Below, piece by piece: positions 30,425 through 38,303 of a stretch of 46,709 nt of DNA (its first letter is position 1; each line of letters starts with the position of its first letter). The notes beneath the pieces were generated by a model. The model was given only the letters and a program-made list of their open reading frames with translations. It made no database searches and was not told where the DNA came from. Origin of the DNA: Planctomycetota bacterium (GTDB lineage: Bacteria; Planctomycetota; UBA1135; GCA-002686595); contig JAPLOF010000047.1 of the NCBI GenBank assembly GCA_026692665.1, positions 1-46,709 of the forward strand, given 5' to 3'. The translations under genes were made by a program, and so were the position numbers.

Positions 30425-33400
30425 TCAGCCCACCGGCGCGTTCATCGACGGCGCCGGGTGCGCGACGACCTCGCTGATCCGGCCTCCGCCGGCCTGCGGG
30501 ATCATCTCGACCTGACGCAGGTTCTCCTCGCGCCCTCCCGTGGCGGCCTTCTCGGTCCAGCGGTCCACGTCGCCGATCTCGACGCTGACCTGGCGCGACA
30601 CGCCCTTCGTTTCCATCGTGACGCCGTAGAGACGCTGGCACGCGGCCATCGTCACCTTGTTGTGCGTCACGACGACGAACTGCGTCGTCGCGCGGTAGCC
30701 CTCGAGCATCGCCAGGAAGCGCGTGACGTTCACGTCGTCGAGCGCGGCGTCGACTTCGTCCAGGATGCAGAACGGGCTCGGGCGCGCCTCGAACACGGCG
30801 AAGAGCAGCGCCAGCGCCGTCAGCGTGCGCTGGCCGCCGGAGAGGAGCCCGATCGGCAGGAGCTCGCGGCCCGGCGGGCGCGCGACGATCTCGACGCCGG
30901 CGTCGAGCGGGTCGTCGCCCTCGGTGAGGGTGACGTCGGCCTTTCCGCCGCCGAAGAGCTGGCGGAAGATGCGCTGGAAGTTCACGCGCACGGCCTCGAA
31001 CGTCTCGTGGAAGAGACGCTTCGACTCGCCGTCGATCTCGCGGATCGCCTCGGCCAGGACGTCGCGCGACTGGACGAGGTCCCGGCGCTGGTTCTCGAGG
31101 AACTCGAGGCGTCCGCCCGATTCCTGGAGCTCGGCGACGGCCTCCGTGTTCACCGGCCCGATCTTGTCCAGGCGGCTCTTCAGCTCGCGCACGGTGGCGT
31201 CGAGGGCCTGCAGGGCCTCGACGTCGCACAGCTCCGCGTCCGGGGCGAAGCCGTCGAGGAGCGCGGCCTCCTCCAGCGCCAGGTCCTCCAGCGCGCGGCG
31301 CGCGATCTCCTCGCGCGCCAGGCGCTCGCGCTGCTCGGCGAGGCGCACGTCCGCGAGCTTCGCCACGACGGACTCGAGCTCGCGGGAGACCGCGTGTTCG
31401 CGGCCCTGCAGGAGGGTCATGCCGTCCACGCCGGCCTCGAGCGCGCCGCGCAGCGTCTGCACCTGCTCGTCCGCCGCGGCCCGTTCCTCGAGCAGCTCGG
31501 CGCTGCGCGCCTGCAGCGTCTCGAGCTCGGCCTCGTTGCGCTCGACGGCCGTGGCGTGCTCGGCAGCCAGGCGCGCGGCGCGTTCGTGCTCGCGTTCGTT
31601 GTCCTGGAGCGAGCGCGTGATGTCGGCCTGCCGCCGCGCTTCGCCCTCGTGCTCGGCGCGCGCGCGGGCCGCGTTCGAGCGCGCCTCGGCCTCGAGGCCG
31701 GACAGGTCCTGACGCCGCGCGTCGAGGCCGCTGCGCTCGCTCTCGAGAGCCGCGTGCGCCTCGCGCTCCTTGTCGTGGCCTTCGCTCGCGCCGGTGAAGG
31801 TCGCGCGCGACGTCTCGAGGTCGCGCTCGAGGCGTGTGGCTTCGGCCTGCGCGGCACGGCCTTCCTGGTCGAGCGCGCGGAACAGCGCCTCCTGGTCGCG
31901 CAGGCGCGCGCGCGACGTGGACAGCGCGGAATCCGCCTGCGAACGCGCGTTGCGGCGCGCTTCGAGCTCCTGGCTCGAACGCTCCCAGTCCTTCTGCATG
32001 CCGATGCGCCGCTGCGCGATGTCGGCCTTGCGCAGGTCGATCTCCTCGATCTCGGCGTCGAGTTCCGCGACGCGTGCGGAGAGCTCCTCGGCGCTCGAAC
32101 GGCGTCCGACCGCGCCCTGCGTCAGCGCGCGGTGCCCGCCCGCGACGCCGGCCGCGTCGACGAGGTCGCCCTCGAGCGTCACGAAGCGCAGCGTCGGATG
32201 TTCGCCCACCAGTTCCAGCGCGGCGGCCACGTCCACGGCGACGTACACGTCGCCGAGCAGCGCGTGGCGCAGCGGCTCGAACTTCTTCGTGCAACGCACG
32301 GACCGAGCGAGCGGCCCGACGACGCGCGGATCGTCGATCACGACCGCGTCGGCCGCGCGCGCCAGCGCCTGCGGCAGCACGAGGCCCACGGATCCGCCCT
32401 CGCGCGCCTTGAGCCACGCCAGCACCTTCTCGGCCGCGCCGCGGTCGGTGGCGACCAGCGCGCTGCCCCGGTCGCCCAGCGCGGCGTCGAGCGCGCGCGC
32501 GTGCGCCGTGTCGGTGCGCAGGTGGTCGGCCAGGAGCCCGAGCAGCTCCTCCTTCGCCACCGGCTCCTGGCGGCGCTCGATCGCCTCGAGCACGGTCTTG
32601 CCGCCCTTCGACAGCTCCTCGAGGTCGCGCTCGCGCGCCAGCAGGACGTCGATGCGGCTCGCGACGCGCGCGCGCTCGATCTCGTGCGCCTTCTTCTCGG
32701 CCTCGTCCTTCGCGAGCTGCGTCCCGAGGTCGCTCATCGACTGGGCCAGCACACGGCGGGCACCTTCCGTCTCGAGCAGGGCTTCGGCCGTGGCGCGCGC
32801 CTTCTCGACCAGCCCGCCCTCCTCCGCGCGTTGCGCTTCGACCGTCGTGCGCGCGATCTCGAAGCGCTCCGCGTGCCGCGCGTCGCGTTCCCGCGCCTGC
32901 GCGAGCGCGCCCTCGAGCGACGCGATGCGGTTCTCGGCCTGCGTGCGCTCGGCGACGAGGCGCAGGAGCGCGCGCCCGCGGGCTTCGAGCGCGTTGCGCA
33001 GCTCGACCGCGCGATTCGAGACGTTGCCCAGCTCCACCGATCGCGCCATCGCGACCCCGTGAGCCTCGCGCGCCGCCGTCTCCAGCGCGGCCACGCGTTC
33101 GGCCAGCGTCCCCCACTGCTGACGGCGCTCGGCCAGGCTCGCGGCCAGCACGCGCGCGCGCTCGGCTTCGTCGCGCGCGGCGTTCTTCGACTCCAGAATG
33201 CGCGTGCGCAGGTTGCCGACACGCTCGTCCACCGCGCGCGACTCGCCCGAGAGGCGCGAGGCCTCCGACGCGGCGCGGTCGAGTTCGGCCATGAGGGCCG
33301 CCCGCTCCTTCTCGCGCAGCGCGCGGTCGGTCTGGGCCGCGTCGCGCGCTTCGCGCAGCTCCGTGGCGCGCGACTCGAGCTCCTCGGCGCTCTGCGCCAG

Positions 33401-34132
33401 GGATCCCAGCGCCTCGCCGTGGATCCACAGTCCGTGGCGGGCATGGCGGGTGCGCCCCTCGAGCCACTCCTCGCGGGCCGCGGTCCAACGCTCGGCCTTG
33501 CCGGCCTGGATCTTCAGGGAACGCACACGGCTCGACAGCTCTCCGAGCAGGTCGTCGAGGCGCGCCAGGTCGTCGGCCACGCGCTTCAGGCGCAGTTCCG
33601 TCTCCTGCCGGCGCTGGCGATAGCGCGAGACGCCCGCGGCCTCCTCGAAGATGCGCCGGCGCTCGACCGGGTTCGCCGAGAGCACCGCGTCGATCTTGCC
33701 CTGCTCGAGCACGGAGTAGCCGCGGCTGCCGAGCCCCGTGTCGAAGAGCATCTCGCGCACGTCCTTGAGACGCACCTTCGACCCGTCGACGAGGTACTCG
33801 CCTTCGCCGCTCTGGAACACGCGCCGCGTGATCGCGACCTCGGGACCATGGCCTTCGAACTTGCCCGAGGCGTTGTCGATGATCAGCGTGACCTCGGCCA
33901 CCGAGAGCGCGGGCCGGCTGGACGAGCCCTTGAAGATGACGTCGGTCATCTCGCCGCCGCGCATCGAGGTCGGACGCTGTTCGCCGAGGACCCAGCGCAC
34001 GGAGTCGACGACGTTGCTCTTGCCGCAGCCGTTCGGGCCGACGACGCCGGTCAGGGTGTCCTCGCCGAACTCGAACGCGGTGCGGTCGGCGAAGGACTTG
34101 AATCCGAAGAGCTGGAGTCGTTTCAGGCGCAT
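30425..34132 (-). CDS. smc: Chromosome segregation protein SMC
   Basis: A 1235-residue structural maintenance of chromosomes protein. The N-terminal head begins MRLKRLQLFGFKSFADRT, with Walker A GPNGCGKSN at residues 32-40. Two long coiled coils, rich in Ala, Glu and Arg, flank a hinge near the middle (DHLRTDTAHARALDAALGDR region). The C-terminal head has the ABC signature LLSGGQRTLTALALLFAVF and Walker B FCILDEVDAALDD. SMC condenses and helps segregate the chromosome. No scpA or scpB is seen in the window. It starts 6 nt after the stop of the reductase-like gene, so it is probably read in one operon with nrdR. Confidence 0.96.
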   Translation of the reverse strand: MRLKRLQLFGFKSFADRTAFEFGEDTLTGVVGPNGCGKSNVVDSVRWVLGEQRPTSMRGGEMTDVIFKGSSSRPALSVAEVTLIIDNASGKFEGHGPEVAITRRVFQSGEGEYLVDGSKVRLKDVREMLFDTGLGSRGYSVLEQGKIDAVLSANPVERRRIFEEAAGVSRYRQRRQETELRLKRVADDLARLDDLLGELSSRVRSLKIQAGKAERWTAAREEWLEGRTRHARHGLWIHGEALGSLAQSAEELESRATELREARDAAQTDRALREKERAALMAELDRAASEASRLSGESRAVDERVGNLRTRILESKNAARDEAERARVLAASLAERRQQWGTLAERVAALETAAREAHGVAMARSVELGNVSNRAVELRNALEARGRALLRLVAERTQAENRIASLEGALAQARERDARHAERFEIARTTVEAQRAEEGGLVEKARATAEALLETEGARRVLAQSMSDLGTQLAKDEAEKKAHEIERARVASRIDVLLARERDLEELSKGGKTVLEAIERRQEPVAKEELLGLLADHLRTDTAHARALDAALGDRGSALVATDRGAAEKVLAWLKAREGGSVGLVLPQALARAADAVVIDDPRVVGPLARSVRCTKKFEPLRHALLGDVYVAVDVAAALELVGEHPTLRFVTLEGDLVDAAGVAGGHRALTQGAVGRRSSAEELSARVAELDAEIEEIDLRKADIAQRRIGMQKDWERSSQELEARRNARSQADSALSTSRARLRDQEALFRALDQEGRAAQAEATRLERDLETSRATFTGASEGHDKEREAHAALESERSGLDARRQDLSGLEAEARSNAARARAEHEGEARRQADITRSLQDNEREHERAARLAAEHATAVERNEAELETLQARSAELLEERAAADEQVQTLRGALEAGVDGMTLLQGREHAVSRELESVVAKLADVRLAEQRERLAREEIARRALEDLALEEAALLDGFAPDAELCDVEALQALDATVRELKSRLDKIGPVNTEAVAELQESGGRLEFLENQRRDLVQSRDVLAEAIREIDGESKRLFHETFEAVRVNFQRIFRQLFGGGKADVTLTEGDDPLDAGVEIVARPPGRELLPIGLLSGGQRTLTALALLFAVFEARPSPFCILDEVDAALDDVNVTRFLAMLEGYRATTQFVVVTHNKVTMAACQRLYGVTMETKGVSRQVSVEIGDVDRWTEKAATGGREENLRQVEMIPQAGGGRISEVVAHPAPSMNAPVG

Positions 34133-34138
34133 GTTCGT

Positions 34139-36232
34139 TCAGGAAGTCGGAGGAGCGTCGTCGGAGTAGAGCGAAGCGGCTTCGTGTTCGCGGGGCAGCG
34201 CGTAGAGCACGCCGGTGCGCGCGCGCTGTCGGGCGCGCGCGCGCTCGAACGCGTCGAGCCCGGCGCAGAGCGGCGCGCGTCCGTCCTGCGGACGCGCGAT
34301 GGCGCGCAGGAGACCGGGCGCGTCGAGCAGGCCCGACGGCAGGGCCGAGAGCACGCTGGCCGCGTCCTCGGCGCGCGAGCCTCCGGCATCGAGGATGCCG
34401 GCCAGGTCGAAGCCGTGCGAGTAGGCGGCTTCGGAACGCGTCGATTCCGCCGTCTGGAAGAGGTTCGGTTGCACGACCTGGAAGCGCCGCGCGTCCAGGC
34501 CGGCGAACCGGCGCGCGTCGCGCTCGCCGAACGAGCCGCACAGGGCGACCGCCAGTCCGCGCTCGCTGCCCAGACGCTCCGCGGCTTCGGCCAGGAACGC
34601 GAGCAGGCGCGCGGCGGCTTCCGGTCGCGCCGCGCCGTCGCCGATCCAGGCCACGGCTTCGCGCAGGCCGACGGGCACGATCGCGTGCAGGCCGCGCGCT
34701 CGCGGGCCCTTCGCGCTCGTTCCGCGCCGCAGGTCGCGCAGGGCGGCCAACGCGTCGAGGGCCAGGCCGAGCACGCGGTGGAGTTCCTCGAACAGGGCGT
34801 CCTCGCGCCACGGCCCGGCGCGGCGCGCGGCGCGCGGCAGGTTCAACGTCGCGGCGGCGCGCAGGGCGATCGCACCGCGCTCGCGCGGACCGCGCGCGAG
34901 GCCGGGCCCGACCGGCCGCTCGCCGTTCGACCCGAAGGTCGGCACGATCCGGCCGCGCGCGAGCAGGAGCTCGACTCCGCGCTCGAGCGCCGGATGCGAA
35001 GCCGCGGCTTCGACGAGCTCGGTGGCGTCGAGGTGCACGCGCGGCAGGCCCGCGCGCGGACCGTCGGCTTCGGCCTGCGCCAGGTCCTCGACCAGCCGCT
35101 CGAACCAGGGCGGCGCGGACGGGCCACGGTCGCGGCTCTTCAGCCGTGCCGTGAGGTCGATGGATCGTCCGCACGCGCGCGACACGGCCGTGAGTGCCGC
35201 GAGCCAACTGCCGAGCCGGTCGGGGGCCGAACCGCGCGGCGCGCGCGACAGCACCTGGAAGAGCTCGCCGCAGTCCTCCAGCACGACGCAGCGCGCGGAG
35301 CGCGTGGCGAGACCGGCGACCTCCTGGAGCAGCTCGAAGGCCTTGGGCGCGTCGAACTCGCCCGCGACGAAGAGGTCGCAGGGCGCCGAGAGCGCCAGGT
35401 CGAGGTGGACGCGGTCGAGGTCCTCCAGACCGAAATCGCCGTCGGCCAGCGCGTCCTCGAGCGCGTCGGGGAGCAGGTCCTCGAGCGCGTAGCGACGCAG
35501 CAACTCGCCCGCGACGCGCGCTTCGAGGGAGCGCGGCGCGGCGGAACCGGGTTCGACCTCCGACTCGGGCGCCGCGATCCAGCGCGAGAGATCGTGGCGC
35601 GGGATGCCGACCGGACGCGTGCGCCGCAGCGCGTCGGCGAGCCCGCGCTCGACGAGCTCGTTGTCGACGAGCTCGCGCACGAGCGACGTCGAAATGCGCT
35701 TCCAGCCGCTGGCGAACACGCGTTCCTCGACGCGCGCGGCGACCTCGTCGGCCAGCGCGCGCGGCACGTCGGCCTCGGAGACGAGCGCCGCGACGATGCG
35801 CGCGCGGCTCCAGGCTTCGAGGCCGCCGTTCACGAGCACGCGCGGCGCGCGACGGCCCAGCGGCGCGTCGTCACCGGCGGCGCCGAGGGCCGCGCGGACG
35901 CGCGCATCCCGCGCGCGATCGAGGATGTAGGCCTTCGCCACGCCCGCGTGACCGAGCTCGATCAGGGCCTCCTCGATCAGGTCCTCGATCTCCTCGACGC
36001 CCGGCAGAGAAGCAGTTCCGTTCGGCTGGCCGCCCGCGACGTCCGGAGCGCGCACGCGGTCGGGCCCGTAGCGCCGACCGAGCGCCATCTCGACGAGGTC
36101 GGCGACCTCCGCCGGCGCGCGCGAACCCTCGTCGCCCGCGCGTTCCGCGGCACGTGCCACGGCGCCCTCCACGAGGCGCCGCTCGAACGGCACGATCGCG
36201 CCGTCGCGGCGCCGGATGCGCGCGATCCTCAC
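34139..36232 (-). CDS. Double ATP-cone, class III ribonucleotide reductase-like protein without glycyl-radical site
   Basis: A 697-residue protein. Residues 1-~110 are an ATP-cone: RIRRRDGAIVPFERRLVEGA, then PGVEEIEDLIEEALIELGHA and GVAKAYILDRARD. A second ATP-cone-like stretch lies at about 125-200 (NGGLEAWSRARIVAALV, RISTSLVRELVDNELVERGL). The rest follows the order of an anaerobic (class III) reductase: DLDRVHLDLALSAP, ATLNLPRAARRAG, FEELHRVLGLALDALAAL, HAIVPVGLREAVAW and FGERDARRFAGLDARRF. The C-terminus ends without the RVxGYL glycyl-radical loop or the four-Cys zinc site, and smc starts 6 nt later, so no domain is hidden downstream. GTG start with GGAGG 5 nt upstream. It lies 31 nt after nrdR. 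I infer a nucleotide-sensing pseudoenzyme; a decayed reductase is the alternative. Confidence 0.75.
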   Translation of the reverse strand: MRIARIRRRDGAIVPFERRLVEGAVARAAERAGDEGSRAPAEVADLVEMALGRRYGPDRVRAPDVAGGQPNGTASLPGVEEIEDLIEEALIELGHAGVAKAYILDRARDARVRAALGAAGDDAPLGRRAPRVLVNGGLEAWSRARIVAALVSEADVPRALADEVAARVEERVFASGWKRISTSLVRELVDNELVERGLADALRRTRPVGIPRHDLSRWIAAPESEVEPGSAAPRSLEARVAGELLRRYALEDLLPDALEDALADGDFGLEDLDRVHLDLALSAPCDLFVAGEFDAPKAFELLQEVAGLATRSARCVVLEDCGELFQVLSRAPRGSAPDRLGSWLAALTAVSRACGRSIDLTARLKSRDRGPSAPPWFERLVEDLAQAEADGPRAGLPRVHLDATELVEAAASHPALERGVELLLARGRIVPTFGSNGERPVGPGLARGPRERGAIALRAAATLNLPRAARRAGPWREDALFEELHRVLGLALDALAALRDLRRGTSAKGPRARGLHAIVPVGLREAVAWIGDGAARPEAAARLLAFLAEAAERLGSERGLAVALCGSFGERDARRFAGLDARRFQVVQPNLFQTAESTRSEAAYSHGFDLAGILDAGGSRAEDAASVLSALPSGLLDAPGLLRAIARPQDGRAPLCAGLDAFERARARQRARTGVLYALPREHEAASLYSDDAPPTS

Positions 36233-36263
36233 GGCGTCCTCCGCGGACTCGAGCGTCCCCTCG

Positions 36264-36734
36264 TCACGGAGACTTCCCTCCGCGCGACTCGAGGATGGGC
36301 TTCAGCTCCTCCAGGAACTGCGACACGTCCTTGAACTCGCGGTAGACGCTGGCGAAGCGCACGTAGGCCACCTGGTGGAGTCGCCGCAACTCCTCCATGA
36401 CCATCGTGCCGATGACGGAGCTCGGCACCTCGCGGTCGTACTCCTCCTGGCAGCGCGTCTCGACGCGCGCGGCGGCGGCCTCGAGGTCCTCGATCGCGAC
36501 GGGCAGCTTCTCGCAGGCGCGGATCATGCCGGCCAGGACGCGGTCGCGCTCGAAGCGGACGCGCTCGCCGCTCTTCTTGATGACCCGCAGCGGGGTCTCC
36601 TCGATGCGCTCGTAGGTCGTGTAGCGCAGGAAGCAGGCCAGGCACTCCCGGCGGCGCCGGATCACGGACCCGTCGGAGCTCGCGCGCGAGTCGACGACGC
36701 GGTCGTTGTCCTGTTTGCAGCGGGGGCAGCGCAT
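36264..36734 (-). CDS. nrdR: Transcriptional repressor NrdR
   Basis: A 156-residue NrdR. The zinc ribbon is CPRC...CLAC in MRCPRCKQDNDRVVDSR and RRRRECLACFLRYTTYE. It is followed by an ATP-cone (VIKKSGERVRFERDRVLAGM) and the typical VRFASVYREFKDVSQF end. NrdR senses ATP/dATP and represses ribonucleotide reductase genes. Here it leads a run with the reductase-like double-cone gene and smc. A good sigma70-type promoter lies upstream. Confidence 0.97.
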   Translation of the reverse strand: MRCPRCKQDNDRVVDSRASSDGSVIRRRRECLACFLRYTTYERIEETPLRVIKKSGERVRFERDRVLAGMIRACEKLPVAIEDLEAAAARVETRCQEEYDREVPSSVIGTMVMEELRRLHQVAYVRFASVYREFKDVSQFLEELKPILESRGGKSP

Positions 36735-36767
36735 GGAGGGTGGGCCACCAGAGGTTGGGCCCGGCAG

Positions 36768-36796
36768 ATCCCAACACGCTCGATGTAGGGTGTCAA
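36768..36796 (-). promoter_or_regulatory. Sigma70-type promoter of nrdR
   Basis: TTGACA (36796-36791), a 17-nt spacer and TGGGAT (36773-36768) lie 33 nt before the nrdR ATG. The -35 box is a perfect consensus, rare in DNA this GC-rich. ACAC next to the -35 and GTGT next to the -10 make an ACAC-N12-GTGT dyad. This is longer than the usual NrdR box but could bind a repressor. Confidence 0.55.
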
Positions 36797-36837
36797 CGAG
36801 ACCCGCGGGCCCCTCGCGGAAGTCCGCGCCGCGCCGG

Positions 36838-38295
36838 TCACTTGCCCAGGCAGAAGCGCGCGAAGATCCGGTCCAAGAGGTCCTCGGGCGTCGTCACGCC
36901 ACGGATCTCGTCCAGCCCGAGGGTGGCGCGGCGCAGGTGCTCGGCGACGAGATCCAGGGGCTGGCGGTCCGCGAGACCGTCCCGGGCGAACTCGAGCTCC
37001 GCCCGGGCGGCCTCCAGCCCGCGCACGTGCCGGCGGGCGACGTCGCGACCCAGGGCGCCGGTCTCCCCCGCCGCCTCGCCTTCCAGCGCCGCGGCGAGCG
37101 AGCTCCTCAGCGCTTCGAGCCCAGTCCCGCGCGCGGCCGACACGAGCGCGACTGCGGCCACGCCGAGCACGCCGGACTCGGGCGCGGCCTGGGTGCGGGG
37201 CAGGTCGACCTTGTTCCAAGCCAGCACGACGGGGATCCCGGCCGGGATGCGCGCGCGCTCCGCAACCAGGCCGAGCGCCATCCGCGGGTCGCCGCGCTCC
37301 ACTCCCGAATCGCCGCGCTCTGCGGCCGCGTCCACGACCCACAGGGCGACATCCGCGCTCGCGAGGTACTCGCGCGCGACCGTCTGCGCGGCGCGGTCGA
37401 CGCCCGCCGCCTCGAGGTCGAGCCCGGGCGTATCCAGGAGCCGCGCGGCGCGGCCGTCGAGCTCGATCCCGACCTCCAGCGTGTCGCGCGTGGTCCCGGC
37501 GAGGTCGCTCACGATCGCGGCGCCGGCGCCGGCGAGCGCGTTGAAGAGCGCGCTCTTCCCGGCGTTCGGCGCGCCGCACAGGACGACGCGCGGCGCGCCG
37601 CTCGCGCGCGTGCGCGCGCGCTCGAAGCCCAGCGCCTCGTCGAGGCGCGCGAGGATCGTGCGCGCCCCCTCCGCGAGTTCCGCCGTCGCCACGTGGCCCG
37701 TGTCGGCCTCGTCGAAGTCGAGGCTCGCCTCGCACAGGGCGCGCAAGTCTTCGAGCGCGTCGCGCAGCGCGCCGAGCCGCGTCCCGAGGCCGCCCAGCAG
37801 CAAGGCGCCGGCCGCGCGCGCCTCGGCGTCGTTGCGCGCAGCGACGAGCTCGGCGACGCCCTCGGCGCGCGTGAGGTCGATGCGCCCGTTCTCGAACGCG
37901 CGCCGCGTGAACTCGCCCGGTCGCGCGGGCACGGCGCCCAGCGCGAGCACGCGCTCGAGCACGGCCGCGAGGAGCGGCGGAGAACCGGGGACGTGCAGCT
38001 CCGCGACGTCCTCGCCCGTGTACGAGCGCGGGCCGGGCATCCACAGGACGAGCACGGGCTGCGTGCCGCGGCCGTCGTCGAGGCGGCCCTCGACGAGAGC
38101 GCGCGCGACGAGTTCGGGCGGCGCGTCCGTGGAGTCGCGGTCGACCGCGCGCGTGCTCTCTCCAGCGCTTGCACGGTCGCTCGCGCGCACCATCCGCCGC
38201 ACGATCGCGCGCGTCCCGGGCCCCGAGAGGCGCACGATCCCGCGCGCTCCCGGCCCCGGCGGCGACGCGATCGCGGCGATCGTCGTGGCCGTCAT
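36838..38295 (-). CDS. mnmE: tRNA modification GTPase MnmE
   Basis: A 485-residue MnmE/TrmE. It starts TATTIAAIASPPGPGARGIV. The folate-binding part has GEFTRRAFENGRIDLTRAEG. The inserted G domain carries GAPNAGKSALFNALAG, GTTRDTLEVGIELDG, LLDTPGL and NKVD. It ends FARFCLGK, holding the C-terminal cysteine. MnmE works with MnmG to modify the wobble uridine of tRNAs. The frame is open farther upstream, but MTATTIAAIA at 38295 is the real start, 8 nt after the yidC stop. MnmG is not in the window. Confidence 0.96.
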   Translation of the reverse strand: MTATTIAAIASPPGPGARGIVRLSGPGTRAIVRRMVRASDRASAGESTRAVDRDSTDAPPELVARALVEGRLDDGRGTQPVLVLWMPGPRSYTGEDVAELHVPGSPPLLAAVLERVLALGAVPARPGEFTRRAFENGRIDLTRAEGVAELVAARNDAEARAAGALLLGGLGTRLGALRDALEDLRALCEASLDFDEADTGHVATAELAEGARTILARLDEALGFERARTRASGAPRVVLCGAPNAGKSALFNALAGAGAAIVSDLAGTTRDTLEVGIELDGRAARLLDTPGLDLEAAGVDRAAQTVAREYLASADVALWVVDAAAERGDSGVERGDPRMALGLVAERARIPAGIPVVLAWNKVDLPRTQAAPESGVLGVAAVALVSAARGTGLEALRSSLAAALEGEAAGETGALGRDVARRHVRGLEAARAELEFARDGLADRQPLDLVAEHLRRATLGLDEIRGVTTPEDLLDRIFARFCLGK

Positions 38296-38303
38296 CGAGG
38301 GAC

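Noticed and set aside
30236..36334. A 2032-codon plus-strand open frame opposite smc and its neighbours
   Set aside because: It is a GC-driven shadow. The minus strand holds smc, the reductase-like gene and nrdR with clear motifs, and the plus frame is Arg/Ala/Leu-rich without any family pattern.
36768..36796. A standard NrdR box
   Set aside because: The ACAC and GTGT half-sites are 12 nt apart rather than about 8, and no second tandem box is seen.
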